A DNA stretch of 64,000 bases from Caldimonas caldifontis (GTDB taxonomy: Bacteria > Pseudomonadota > Gammaproteobacteria > Burkholderiales > Burkholderiaceae_C), in assembly GCF_002930615.1 (NCBI RefSeq), contig NZ_PSNX01000011.1:62001-126000 (forward strand), written 5' to 3'. The notes below the pieces were generated by a model. The model was given only the letters and a program-made list of their open reading frames with translations. It did not search any database and was not told the origin of the DNA. The position numbers and the translations under genes were made by a program. Positions 9,607 through 19,318 of this stretch are shown in pieces. The first letter of the stretch is position 1, and each line of letters begins with the position of its first letter.

Positions 9607-10593
9607 TTGCACACCGTGGCACGCATCCTCGACGGCGGCAACCCCGGCCACATCGCCCAGGCGGCCGATGCCCTCGCGGCCGGGCGGCTGGTGGCCTTTC
9701 CCACCGAAACCGTCTATGGCCTGGGCGCAGACGCCGGCCAGGATGCGGCCGTGGCCGGCATCTTTGCGGCCAAGGGCCGCCCGGCCAACCATCCACTCAT
9801 CGTGCATGTGCCCAATGCGGCGTCAGCCCTGACGCTGGCACGCGCCATCCCGCCCGCGGCCCAGCGGCTGATGGACGCCTTCTGGCCCGGGCCCCTCACG
9901 GTCATCGTCCCTCGGCGAGACGGCGTGGCCACTGCAGCGGCCGGCGGGCAGGACACCCTGGGCCTGCGCTGCCCGGCTCATCCTGTGGCGCAGGCCCTGC
10001 TGCAGGCCTGCGCCGAGCGGGGCCTGATCGGCCTGGCGGCACCGAGCGCCAACCAGTTCGGACGCGTGAGCCCCACCACGGCTGCGCACGTGGCCGGCGA
10101 ATTCGGTGACGATGTGCTGGTGCTCGACGGTGGCGCCTGCCCCGTGGGCATCGAATCGACCATCATCGATTGCTCGCGTGGGCGGGCCGTGCTGCTGCGC
10201 CCCGGCACCCACACGCGCGCACAGATCGAGGCGGCTTTGGGCGAACCGCTGCACGACCGCGACGCGCAGGCGCCGCGGGCTTCTGGCATGCTGGCAAGCC
10301 ACTACGCCCCACGCGCCAAGGTGCGCCTCATGAGCGCTGACGTGCTGCAGACCGCCCTGGAGGTGCTGGGTGCGGGCGTGGACGGCGTTGCGCTGTATTC
10401 GCGCTCGGTGCGGCCGCCCCGCGGCATGCTGCACCGGGCCATGCCCGATGATGCGGCCCGTGCCGCACAGGAACTCTTTGCCGTGCTGCGCGATCTCGAT
10501 GCGAGGGGCGTGCGGCTCATCTGGGTCGAAAGCCCTCCCCCCGGTCCCGAATGGGATGGCGTGCGCGATCGACTGACACGCGCGGCCGCCTGA
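9607..10593 (+). CDS. tsaC: L-threonylcarbamoyladenylate synthase, Sua5 type
   Basis: Makes threonylcarbamoyl-AMP from threonine, bicarbonate and ATP, the first step of the t6A37 tRNA modification. The N-terminal YrdC domain (about 1-200) has the typical F-P-T-E-T-V-Y-G-L-G-A-D, K-G-R-P and A-P-S-A-N motifs. The extra C-terminal Sua5 domain (about 230-328) begins after A-S-G-M-L-A-S-H-Y-A-P, so this is the longer two-domain form (328 residues). The start may be TTG 9607 or GTG 9616. tsaB, another t6A gene, lies 3 kb downstream. Confidence 0.93.
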   Translation: MHTVARILDGGNPGHIAQAADALAAGRLVAFPTETVYGLGADAGQDAAVAGIFAAKGRPANHPLIVHVPNAASALTLARAIPPAAQRLMDAFWPGPLTVIVPRRDGVATAAAGGQDTLGLRCPAHPVAQALLQACAERGLIGLAAPSANQFGRVSPTTAAHVAGEFGDDVLVLDGGACPVGIESTIIDCSRGRAVLLRPGTHTRAQIEAALGEPLHDRDAQAPRASGMLASHYAPRAKVRLMSADVLQTALEVLGAGVDGVALYSRSVRPPRGMLHRAMPDDAARAAQELFAVLRDLDARGVRLIWVESPPPGPEWDGVRDRLTRAAA

Positions 10594-10623
10594 CGGAGCC
10601 TTCCCTTGAATCACGGAGTCTGC

Positions 10624-11589
10624 ATGTCCTTGCGTTCCTTCGGCGGCCATCGCTGCCTGAAGTCCCTGGCCGGCCTGGTGGCCGCTTTGGCCCTTGTCGG
10701 CTGCGGCGGTGATGTCTTCAATGCCTTCGAGCCCACGCGGGTGATCTCCTTCGGTGATGGTCACAGCGCCATGGCTGGCGACGGGCGCAAGTACACCGTC
10801 AACAATCTGTCCAACTGCCGCTCGGCCCGCAGCTGGAACCAGATCGTGGTGGAGAACTACGGGTTCGCCTTCGCAGCCTGCAACCCCAGCAACCTCACTG
10901 GCAACCGTGTGGCCCAGCTGTATGCCGACGAGACCTGGACGCTGGCCGACGTGCGCGCCCAGGTGGAAGCACAGCTGCCCACGCTGGGGACGGGCGACAT
11001 GGTGCTGATCCAGGCCGGAACCCAGGATGTCTGGGCCCTGTACCAGCAGGATCCGGGCATCGACGCGCCAGCGACCTTCCCCGGCTGCGACGCTGCCAAC
11101 CTGCCGGCCACGCTGAGTTCCGCTTGCGAGCGCGGCGCGGATCTGGGTCGGCTCATCCAGCAGATCACGGACCGTGATGCCCGTGTGCTGGCGATCGATC
11201 TGGTCAACCAGGGCAAGACCCCACGTGGCCTGGCCGAGTCGGCCCAGGGTCAACGCCTCCTGAAGGCCCTGACCGACGCCTACAACTCCGGCTTCTACAA
11301 CAGCTTCGGCGGCAACAGCCGCAAGGCCGCTTACGCCCAGATCAATAATTTCGTGCGACTGGCGACCGACAACGACAGCAACACCGGCACCCGCTTCCGC
11401 AACGAGACCGATCCGGCTTGCACAGTGGCTTCTTCGCTGGACTGCAACCTGTCCACCGTGAACGCTGACTACCGCGAGAACGTCAACGACAACCGCTTCG
11501 TCTATGCCGACAGTCTCTACTTCTCGCCACAGATGCACCGCCTGATCGGCAACCTCGCCTGGAACCGCGCCGAGCGCCACCCCTATTGA
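10624..11589 (+). CDS. SGNH/GDSL-like lipoprotein lacking the usual catalytic serine
   Basis: A 321-residue predicted lipoprotein with lipobox L-V-G-C at residues 24-27. The start ATG 10624 is supported by GGAG at 10615-10618. The mature protein opens like an SGNH-hydrolase (V-I-S-F-G-D) but the nucleophile position reads Gly (G-D-G-H). Near the end, the segment corresponding to the Asp-x-x-His motif reads Y-A-D-S-L-Y-F-S-P, without the expected His. N-terminal L-x-Q-x-G-T-Q-D-V and Y-G-F-x-F segments support distant membership. It may be a non-enzymatic or altered relative. Its 3' end overlaps dacB tail to tail by 7 bases. Confidence 0.65.
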   Translation: MSLRSFGGHRCLKSLAGLVAALALVGCGGDVFNAFEPTRVISFGDGHSAMAGDGRKYTVNNLSNCRSARSWNQIVVENYGFAFAACNPSNLTGNRVAQLYADETWTLADVRAQVEAQLPTLGTGDMVLIQAGTQDVWALYQQDPGIDAPATFPGCDAANLPATLSSACERGADLGRLIQQITDRDARVLAIDLVNQGKTPRGLAESAQGQRLLKALTDAYNSGFYNSFGGNSRKAAYAQINNFVRLATDNDSNTGTRFRNETDPACTVASSLDCNLSTVNADYRENVNDNRFVYADSLYFSPQMHRLIGNLAWNRAERHPY

Positions 11590-13031
11590 GCGCGGCTGCG
11601 ATCGCGCGCGGCCCAGTCGATGAGCGCGTCCAGGGCTGGTCGGGCGGCCGAAGCGTTCGGATGGTTGACGATGGCCACGAAGGTGTAGCGCCGGCCGCTC
11701 TCGCCCAGCACGTAGCCAGCCAGACCCGCCACATCCCGCAGCGAGCCGGTTTTCAGATGGGCCTGCCCCGCCATGGCGCGCGAGCGGCGCAGCGTGCCAT
11801 CTCGGCCTGACACCGGCAGGGAGGCCATCAATTCAGGCATCACCGGGTCGGCCCAGGCACGCTGCAGCAGCCGTGTGAAGAAGGCGGCGCTGGCACGGGC
11901 CTCCCGTGACAGCCCCGCCCCGTTGTCCAGGACCAGGCTTGCGTCCACCGTGCCGAAACGCTCACGCAGCCAGTCTTCCACAGCCGCGCGCGACTGGGCC
12001 AGACTGCCCAGGCCACGACGTTCCCGCCCCAGCGTGAGAAAGAGCTGGCGGGCCATCACGTTGTTGCTGAACTTGTTGATGTCTCGCACCACTTCGGCCA
12101 GCGTGGGCGACACGCCTTGCACCAGCGGAGTGAGGCCGGCCGGCACGGCCCCTTCGCGTACCGTGCCTGCCAGTTGCCCCCCGAGAGCCCGCCACATGCC
12201 CAGCACGGCCTGCGCGTTGTAGCCCCGCGGGTCGGCATAGGCCATGGGCCATTGACCTTCTCCGCACCGCGCAGGGTAGGCCCCCCGAAAGCGCAGCCGC
12301 GCCGGATCGCCCAGCTCCGCCTTGAGGGCGCCGCGCCAGTCGCCGCAGGCGGCCGTCTGGTCCAGGGGCACCGTCTCGTCCACGAGGAACCCGTGCAGGG
12401 GTGGATCGACCGTGACACGGGCGCGCCCTCTCGCCGGTTCGGGCACAAATCCCAGCACCACCGACTTGTAGTTGATCAGCAGGGCATCGGGCAAGACGTT
12501 GTAAGGCCGCAAGGGCTCATCGTCGAACGCACCGGGGTCGGTCGCCGGCACCTCGAAGGCGCTTCGGTCGAGCACGATGTCACCCTGGATCTCACGGATG
12601 CCCAGCTGCTGCACCCGGCGCAGCAGCATCCACAGCCGCTCCATCACCAGCTTGGGATCACCGCGGCCTTGCAGGTACAGGTTGCCGCGCAGCACCCCCT
12701 CGACCACCTCGCCCTCGGCATACACAGGGGTGACCCAGGTGTAGGACGGGCCCAGCAGGTCCAGGGCCGCATAGGTGGTGATGAGCTTCATCAGCGACGC
12801 CGGGTTGACGCTGGCGTCGGCCCGGTGGCTCAGACGCGGCTGCGTCTGGCCGACCTCGACGATCTCGACCACGATCGCCTCGCGCGGCACGCGCGCCTGG
12901 GCGAGGGCGGCCTCCACGGTGGCCGGCAGGGCCGCGGGGGACTGCGCCCACGCCGGCAGGGCGGCCAGCCAGGCCAGGGCCGCGGCCGCACGCAGCCGGG
13001 CACGGAGTTTCGAAAAGACGGTGCAGAGCAT
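11583..13031 (-). CDS. dacB: D-alanyl-D-alanine carboxypeptidase/endopeptidase (PBP4)
   Basis: Periplasmic class C penicillin-binding protein that trims and cleaves peptidoglycan peptides. The 482-residue protein has a signal peptide (residues 1-30, ending A-W-A-Q) and the three active-site motifs: S79-L-M-K82, S-N-N in K-F-S-N-N-V-M, and K-T-G in L-K-T-G-S-L-R. A large insert between the first two motifs is typical of PBP4. It is divergent from tsaB with only 32 bases between the start codons, so each promoter probably reaches into the other gene. Confidence 0.94.
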   Translation of the reverse strand: MLCTVFSKLRARLRAAAALAWLAALPAWAQSPAALPATVEAALAQARVPREAIVVEIVEVGQTQPRLSHRADASVNPASLMKLITTYAALDLLGPSYTWVTPVYAEGEVVEGVLRGNLYLQGRGDPKLVMERLWMLLRRVQQLGIREIQGDIVLDRSAFEVPATDPGAFDDEPLRPYNVLPDALLINYKSVVLGFVPEPARGRARVTVDPPLHGFLVDETVPLDQTAACGDWRGALKAELGDPARLRFRGAYPARCGEGQWPMAYADPRGYNAQAVLGMWRALGGQLAGTVREGAVPAGLTPLVQGVSPTLAEVVRDINKFSNNVMARQLFLTLGRERRGLGSLAQSRAAVEDWLRERFGTVDASLVLDNGAGLSREARASAAFFTRLLQRAWADPVMPELMASLPVSGRDGTLRRSRAMAGQAHLKTGSLRDVAGLAGYVLGESGRRYTFVAIVNHPNASAARPALDALIDWAARDRSRAQ

Positions 13032-13063
13032 GCTGCGATTATCCCGGCCGCTACACTTTCAGG

Positions 13064-13780
13064 ATGCAACACGATGCACAAGCGCCCTGCCTGCTGGCCC
13101 TGGAGACGGCCACGGACACCCTGCGCCTGGGCGTGTGTTTCCAGGGCCGGGTCTACGAACACGAAGGCCCGGGCAGCGCGCAATCGTCGGCCACGCTGAT
13201 TCCCGCCCTGTGGTCGCTCATGGCCCAGGCCGGGTGCGCGATGCGCGACGTGCAAGCCATTGCCTTCGGCCGGGGACCGGGCGCCTTCACCGGCCTGCGT
13301 ACCGCCTGTTCCGTGGCCCAGGGCCTGGCCCTGGGACGCGGCTGCCCGGTCCTCCCGATCGACACCCTGATGGTGGTGGCCGAGGCCGCCCGCCAGGCCC
13401 ACGGAGACACCGACGTGTGGGCAGCCCAGGACGCACGCATGAACCAGCTCTATGCTGCGCGCTACCGCTGGCAGGCGGGGCATTGGGCCACCCTGGATGC
13501 ACCGGCCCTGTACGACCCCGCCGCCTTTGGCCGGCTCGTGGCCGGCATCGATGGCGCCGTGGTGGCCGGCAACGCCGTGACGGTGCATGCGCCGGCCCTG
13601 GCACTGGAGCATCTCACGCTGCGCCCGCAAGCAGCGCCCACGGCGAGGGCCCTGCTGGCCCTGGGCGCCGCGGCCTGGTCGCGTGGCGAAGCCGTGGATG
13701 CCGCACTGGCGCTGCCGCTTTATGTGCGCGACAAGGTGGCCCAGACCACGGCAGAACGCGAGGCGCTCAGAACGCCATGA
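13064..13780 (+). CDS. tsaB: tRNA threonylcarbamoyladenosine biosynthesis protein TsaB
   Basis: ASKHA-fold scaffold that binds TsaD in the complex transferring threonylcarbamoyl to A37 of tRNAs. The 238-residue protein has L-A-L-E-T-A-T near the start and the central signature G-R-G-P-G-A-F-T-G-L-R. The hexamer TACACT at 13052-13057 lies 7 bases before the ATG and no proper ribosome-binding site is seen, suggesting a leaderless mRNA. rimI follows with an ATGA overlap. Together with Sua5 at 9.6 kb, the window encodes two members of the t6A pathway. Confidence 0.94.
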   Translation: MQHDAQAPCLLALETATDTLRLGVCFQGRVYEHEGPGSAQSSATLIPALWSLMAQAGCAMRDVQAIAFGRGPGAFTGLRTACSVAQGLALGRGCPVLPIDTLMVVAEAARQAHGDTDVWAAQDARMNQLYAARYRWQAGHWATLDAPALYDPAAFGRLVAGIDGAVVAGNAVTVHAPALALEHLTLRPQAAPTARALLALGAAAWSRGEAVDAALALPLYVRDKVAQTTAEREALRTP

Positions 13781-14259
13781 ATGCCCAGGTCCATGCCCGT
13801 GCCCCCGCCGGCGCACGCCGGCTCGAACGCCTGCGTGTCGAAGACCTCTCGGCGCTGATGGCCATCGAGGTGCAGGCCTACGAATTCCCCTGGACACGAG
13901 GCAACTTCATCGACTCCCTGTCGGCCGGCCATGCGGCGTGGTGGCTGCACCAGGGTGACGGCACCATGCTGGGCTACTTCCTGGCCATGAGCGGCGTGGA
14001 GGAGATGCATCTGCTCAACCTCACGGTGGCACCGATGCACCAAGGCTGCGGCCACGCCGTGTGGATGCTCGACCGCCTGTGCGACATCGCGCGCGGTGAA
14101 GCGGCCCTGCAGTTGTGGCTGGAAGTGCGGCCGAGCAACGAACGCGCCCGGCGCCTGTACGAACGCTACGGCTTTGCCGAGGTCGGCCTGCGCCGGGGCT
14201 ACTACCCCGCGGCGCGCGGACAGCGTGAGGACGCCCTGGTCATGAGTCTGGCACTATGA
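13777..14259 (+). CDS. rimI: ribosomal protein alanine N-acetyltransferase RimI
   Basis: GNAT enzyme that acetylates the N-terminal alanine of ribosomal protein S18. The 160-residue protein has E-x-x-A-Y-E-F-P-W-T near the start, the L-L-N-L-T-V-A strand, an acetyl-CoA loop Q-G-C-G-H-A, and R-P-S-N-E-R-A-R-R-L-Y-E-R-Y-G-F toward the C terminus. It overlaps tsaB and the following glycosylase gene by ATGA at both ends, so the three are translationally coupled. The tsaB-rimI pairing is common in proteobacteria. Confidence 0.93.
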   Translation: MNAQVHARAPAGARRLERLRVEDLSALMAIEVQAYEFPWTRGNFIDSLSAGHAAWWLHQGDGTMLGYFLAMSGVEEMHLLNLTVAPMHQGCGHAVWMLDRLCDIARGEAALQLWLEVRPSNERARRLYERYGFAEVGLRRGYYPAARGQREDALVMSLAL

Positions 14260-15014
14260 GCCTGGACGAACGCCGCCTGGCGATGCTGCGCGAGATGGGT
14301 CTCACGGCCTGGGCACGGCGCGATGCGGTGGCCCCTTCCATCGTGGCCCCTGCCGTCGCCGCGCCTGCCGCCGCCCGCGCTGAACCCTTGGCCGACTCAC
14401 CCGCCCCGCTGGCGCGCAGCGCCCGTGCCACGGGCGTCGAGCAGATGGACTGGCCGGCCCTGCGCGAGGCTGTCGCCGCCTGCCGGGCCTGCGCGCTGTG
14501 CGAGAGCCGGCGCAACACCGTGTTCGGCGTGGGCCATGAGCAAGCGCACTGGATGGTGGTGGGCGAGGCCCCCGGCGAAAACGAGGACCGCCAGGGCGAG
14601 CCCTTCGTCGGCCAGGCTGGCCGCCTGCTGGACAGCATGCTGCGCGCCATCGGCCTCACACGGGAAGCCGCCCCGCCCGAGCAGCAGGTCTTCATCTGCA
14701 ATGTGCTCAAGTGCCGCCCGCCGGGCAACCGCAATCCCGAGCCTCAGGAAATCGCGCAGTGCGAGCCCTTCCTGAAGCGCCAGGTGGCGCTGGTGCGGCC
14801 GCGCATCATCCTGGCCATGGGTCGCTTCGCCGTGCAATCGCTGCTGCGCACCAGCGAGCCGATCGGCCGCCTGCGCGGCAAGGTGCACCACTACGAGGGG
14901 GTGCCCCTCATCGTCACTTACCACCCGGCCTACCTGCTGCGCAACCTGCCCGACAAGGCCAAGGCCTGGGAAGATCTCTGCCTCGCGCTGGACACGCTCG
15001 AAGCGCATCGCTGA
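14256..15014 (+). CDS. uracil-DNA glycosylase, family 4 (iron-sulfur)
   Basis: Removes uracil from DNA at the start of base-excision repair. The 252-residue protein has a poorly conserved Ala/Pro-rich N-terminal extension (about 70 residues). The family 4 core follows: C-R-A-C-A-L-C, the water-activating motif G-E-A-P-G-E-N-E-D, N-V-L-K-C-R-P-P-G-N-R-N-P, and the H-P-A-Y-L-L-R intercalation loop. The spaced cysteines, including the later A-Q-C-E-P-F, match the 4Fe-4S site of this family. It is the third gene of the tsaB-rimI operon. Confidence 0.92.
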   Translation: MSLDERRLAMLREMGLTAWARRDAVAPSIVAPAVAAPAAARAEPLADSPAPLARSARATGVEQMDWPALREAVAACRACALCESRRNTVFGVGHEQAHWMVVGEAPGENEDRQGEPFVGQAGRLLDSMLRAIGLTREAAPPEQQVFICNVLKCRPPGNRNPEPQEIAQCEPFLKRQVALVRPRIILAMGRFAVQSLLRTSEPIGRLRGKVHHYEGVPLIVTYHPAYLLRNLPDKAKAWEDLCLALDTLEAHR

Positions 15015-15023
15015 GCGCCAGGT

Positions 15024-16138
15024 TCAGTGCCGGGTGCCGAGGTAGCGCTTGCGCCAGAAGAACAGGCCCAGCCCCAGGCCCAGCGCGGCCATCAGGCCCA
15101 GCGTGATCCACACGCCTTTGGCCTCGTGGATGAGGGGCAGGGTGTCGAAGTTCATGCCGAAGATGCCGGTGATGAGGTTCAGCGGCAGGAAGATGGCCGT
15201 GAGCACCGTGAGCGTGCGCATGATGTCGTTGGTGCGGTTGCTCTGCGCCGAGAAGTGCATCTGCACCGCCGTCTCGGCCGACGACTCCAGCCGGCGCACA
15301 TGGCTCAGCACACGCTCGATGTGCTCAAGGACATCGCGTGAACGCACACGCAACAGCTCGCGCTCCCGCCTGGCCTGGGGAGCGCTCTCCTGAGGCCACT
15401 CCTGCAGGGCATCGATCCACTCCTGGATCGCATTGCGCTGGTCTTCGCAGATGTCCTCCAGCAGGTGCAGCGTGTTGCGCGAGTCGAGCAGCAGCTGCCA
15501 GCTGCGAAACCGCGCCCGCGGATTGAACAGCGCCTGCTGGAGCACACCGAACTGCCGCGTCAGCAATCGCCGCAGCTCCAGATAGCCGTCCACGATGTGG
15601 TTGACCATGCGCAGCATCTGGTCGGCCGGACTGGAAGGCAGCCGCACGCTCACGGGCCGCCCCTCGACGCGCGGGTCGGCCTGGCCTTGGGCGATCTGGG
15701 TGTAGCGCTGGGCGAAATGCTCGCGCACCAGACAGTCGGCCGGATGCACGGTGAGCAGCACGCGGTCGAACACCACAAAACCCACCGGGCTGGTGTCGAT
15801 GGCCTCGAGAGCCCGCCGCGCCGAGCTCAGGTCGCCATGCGCATCGTCCAGGAAGAGCGCGCTCGAGCCCGCCCCAGCCGCCAGGCGACGGAACACCAGC
15901 ACGTCATACCAGGAGGTGTCCTCGAAATGAGAAGGCAGCTGCGGGTTGAGCAGGTCCGAGACGTGCAGGTCCACCAGCTGCCCGCTCGTCCAGGCCTGCA
16001 GGCAGCCCTGGAGCCGCGCGGGGTCCGCCTCGAACTCGCCTCGCGCCACGCCCACCCAGAGATAGCCCGTCGCCGGCAATTCGGCCGGCAGGCCCGGCAG
16101 CTCCTCGAAGCCCTCGGGGCTGACGTGGAAGATGCGCA

Positions 16139-16139
<1 letters not shown>
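15024..16139 (-). CDS. corA: CorA-family magnesium/divalent cation transporter
   Basis: A 371-residue inner-membrane cation channel protein. It has a long cytoplasmic N-terminal domain rich in helices and two C-terminal membrane segments. The first ends in the diagnostic G-M-N of I-F-G-M-N-F-D-T-L-P, and the second is followed by a basic tail (F-F-W-R-K-R). The loop after G-M-N reads P-L-I-H-E. Magnesium is the usual substrate, but ZntB-like zinc transport cannot be excluded. Its ATG overlaps the hemB stop, so it is probably co-transcribed with hemB. Confidence 0.92.
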
Positions 16140-17253
<1,114 letters not shown>

Positions 17254-17255
<2 letters not shown>

Positions 17256-17368
17256 ATGATACGTCGCAAGGCGTTCATTCCCTGCTTTTCCTCCCTGAGC
17301 AGGTGCCTTACCGTGATGACAGCGTTAAGGCTTTGAAGCCCCAGTCCCCGACTGGGGCTCTTTCTTTT
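17254..17368 (+). ncRNA. candidate structured small RNA or hemJ leader
   Basis: Four hairpins follow one another in about 115 bases. The first (17254-17280) has 11 base pairs with one bulge, including one G-U pair, and a GCAA tetraloop. The second (17281-17303) has CCTGCT/AGCAGG arms around a loop with CCTCCC. The third (17305-17331) has GCCTTA/TAAGGC ends. The fourth (17337-17359) is an intrinsic terminator with CTTTCTTTT. No coding frame is convincing. It could be a stand-alone sRNA whose CU-rich loop pairs with ribosome-binding sites, or an attenuator before hemJ. Confidence 0.55.
17337..17368 (+). terminator. intrinsic terminator between hemB and hemJ
   Basis: A perfect 9-bp stem, AGCCCCAGT and ACTGGGGCT with loop CCCCG, is followed by CTTTCTTTT. 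It points in the + direction although no protein gene on that strand ends just before it, which supports a short upstream transcript. Confidence 0.8.
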
Positions 17369-17412
17369 GGGCGCTGCCATGGCACCCGGCCCGCGTCGCT
17401 ATCATGCCGCGC

Positions 17413-17850
17413 ATGCTCTACGCCGTCATCAAGTCCCTGCACATCGTCTTTGTCGTCAGCTGGTTCGCCGGGCTGTTCTACCTGCCACGCATCTTCGTGA
17501 ACCTGGCGATGGTGAGCCCCGACAGCCACGCCGAGCGCGAACGCCTGCTGCTGATGGCACGCAAGCTCTACCGCTTCATGTCGCTGCTGATGATTCCGGC
17601 ACTGGGCTTCGGGCTGTGGCTGTGGCTGGGCTATGGCGTGGGGCGAGGCCCCGGCAGCGGCTGGATGCATGCCAAGCTGGCCATTGTCGTGGGCCTGATC
17701 GGCTACCACCACCACTGTCGCCGCTTGCTGCGCGACTTCGAGCAACTGCAGGCCTCGGCCCGCTCCCACGTGTGGTATCGCTGGTTCAACGAGGTGCCCG
17801 TCATCGCCCTGCTGGTGGCCGTGCTGCTGGTGGTGCTCAAGCCGTTCTGA
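17413..17850 (+). CDS. hemJ: HemJ-like protoporphyrinogen IX oxidase (CopD/UPF0093 family)
   Basis: A 145-residue inner-membrane protein with about four membrane segments. It has the family opening M-L-x-x-x-K-x-L-H, then W-F-A-G-L-F-Y-L-P-R, a central W-M-H-A-K-L and the final W-F-N-E-V-P. His10 and Lys88 fall where conserved residues of HemJ lie. HemJ oxidises protoporphyrinogen IX, and proximity to hemB supports that role over copper transport. The second ATG (17413) was chosen to match family starts; TATCAT at 17400-17405 is 8 bases upstream, suggesting leaderless translation. ATG 17404 is the alternative. Confidence 0.8.
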   Translation: MLYAVIKSLHIVFVVSWFAGLFYLPRIFVNLAMVSPDSHAERERLLLMARKLYRFMSLLMIPALGFGLWLWLGYGVGRGPGSGWMHAKLAIVVGLIGYHHHCRRLLRDFEQLQASARSHVWYRWFNEVPVIALLVAVLLVVLKPF

Positions 17851-17866
17851 GCGGCACGGACCCCGC

Positions 17867-18982
17867 ATGGGCCGACATCGCAGCTCGCTGGTGCCACTGG
17901 CCCTGCTGTACGGGGCCCTGATCGTCTATGCGAGCCTCTACCCCTTCCGGGGCTGGACCCCGTCCGGCCAGCCCCTGTGGGCCTTCGTGCTGGAGCCCTG
18001 GCCCCGGTGGTGGACCGCCTTCGACCTGATCTCGAACCTGCTGGGCTACATGCCGCTGGGGGCCCTGGTCGCCGGTGCCGCGCTGCGCGCCGACTGGCCG
18101 CGTTCGCGGGCCTTCGGGATCGCACTGGCCGTGGGCACGGCGCTGTCCGGCACCCTGGAGACGCTGCAGAACTTTCTGCCCGCGCGGGTGCCGTCGAACC
18201 TCGACTGGGGGCTGAACGTGCTCGGCGCGGCCGGCGGGGCGCTCTTCATGCTCGGCCTGCACGCACTGGGGCTGCTGGCGCGAGCCCAGTGGCTGCGCGA
18301 GCGCTGGTTCATCGACCGCAGCGCCGTCGGCCTCACGCTGCTGCTGCTGTGGCCGGCCGCCCTGCTCTTTCCCACGCCGGCGCCCCTGGGCGTGGGCCAG
18401 GTCGCCGACCGGGTGGACGATTTCATCGAGCAGCTCCTTCAGGGCACCGCCATCGAAGGCTGGATTCAGGCCCCGGTGGCCGCCACGGTGGCCCGTTTGC
18501 CGGCGGTGACCGAACTGGTGGTGGTGGCCCTGGGGGTGCTGGCGCCCTGCCTGCTCGCGTTCGCCATCAGCCCCCCCCGCTGGCCGCGCCTGGTCCTGGT
18601 GGCGGGTGCGGCACTGCTCGGCTTTGCCACGACCACCCTGTCCACGGCGCTCAGCTACGGCCCCCAGCACGCCCTGGCCTGGATCACGCCGGCCACCCCC
18701 TTGGGCCTGGCCGTGGGGGTCATCACGGCCGTGGTGCTCGCGCCCCTGCCCATGCGTGCCGCCGCCGCGATCGGCCTGGTGGCGCTCACAGCCCTGGCCG
18801 GTTTCGTCAACGATGCCCCCGCCGACCCCTACTACGCCCAGAGCCTGGCCGCCTGGGAGCAGGGGCGCTTCATCCGCTTCCACGGCCTGGCCCAATGGGT
18901 GGGCTGGCTGTGGCCCTACGCGGTGCTCGCCTACCTCGTCGCACGCGTGGCCTCGCGCGATCGACCGCAGGGGGCGCCGTAA
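17867..18982 (+). CDS. VanZ-family membrane protein
   Basis: A 371-residue multi-spanning inner-membrane protein. The N-terminal third resembles VanZ-like proteins: Y-A-S-L-Y-P-F after the first segment, then F-D-L-I-S-N-L-L-G-Y-M-P-L-G and a later N-L-D-W-G-L-N-V-L-G-A-A-G-G. About ten hydrophobic segments follow, more than the minimal VanZ domain. VanZ gives low-level teicoplanin resistance in enterococci, but the function in Gram-negatives is unknown. It lies 16 bases after hemJ and just before the ferredoxin gene on the same strand. Confidence 0.8.
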   Translation: MGRHRSSLVPLALLYGALIVYASLYPFRGWTPSGQPLWAFVLEPWPRWWTAFDLISNLLGYMPLGALVAGAALRADWPRSRAFGIALAVGTALSGTLETLQNFLPARVPSNLDWGLNVLGAAGGALFMLGLHALGLLARAQWLRERWFIDRSAVGLTLLLLWPAALLFPTPAPLGVGQVADRVDDFIEQLLQGTAIEGWIQAPVAATVARLPAVTELVVVALGVLAPCLLAFAISPPRWPRLVLVAGAALLGFATTTLSTALSYGPQHALAWITPATPLGLAVGVITAVVLAPLPMRAAAAIGLVALTALAGFVNDAPADPYYAQSLAAWEQGRFIRFHGLAQWVGWLWPYAVLAYLVARVASRDRPQGAP

Positions 18983-18991
18983 AATCGCTCG

Positions 18992-19318
18992 ATGAGCTAT
19001 TACGAGCGCCACATCTTCTTCTGCCTGAATCAGCGCGACAACGGCGAGGCCTGCTGCGCCAGCCAGGGCGCCGAAGCGGCCTTCAACCACTGCAAGTCGC
19101 GCGTGAAGGCCGCCGGGCTGGCCGGTCCGGGCAAGGTGCGGGTCAACCGCGCCGGCTGCCTCGACCGCTGCGCTGGCGGGCCCGTGGCAGTGGTGTATCC
19201 CGAGGCGGTCTGGTACACGTTCGTGGACGAGGCCGACATCGACGAGATCGTCGACTCGCATCTGCAGCGGGGCGAAGTCGTCGATCGGCTGCTGCTGGCC
19301 CCCCATATCGGCCGATGA
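18992..19318 (+). CDS. 2Fe-2S thioredoxin-like ferredoxin
   Basis: A 108-residue cytoplasmic ferredoxin of the thioredoxin-fold type. It shows the pattern F-F-C-L-N, A-C-C-A near residues 20-23, and the C-terminal R-A-G-C-L-D-R-C-A-x-G-P motif followed by V-V-Y-P-E-A-V-W-Y. Four of these cysteines would hold the cluster; the redox partner is unknown. TAAAAT at 18980-18985 lies 7 bases before the ATG and no ribosome-binding site is visible, so a leaderless transcript is likely. Its stop overlaps the next start by ATGA. Confidence 0.88.
   Translation: MSYYERHIFFCLNQRDNGEACCASQGAEAAFNHCKSRVKAAGLAGPGKVRVNRAGCLDRCAGGPVAVVYPEAVWYTFVDEADIDEIVDSHLQRGEVVDRLLLAPHIGR

Noticed and set aside
9823-11580. 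A 585-codon minus-strand frame opposite Sua5 and the SGNH lipoprotein
   Set aside because: It has shadow composition and no start signals; the plus-strand genes are supported by motifs.
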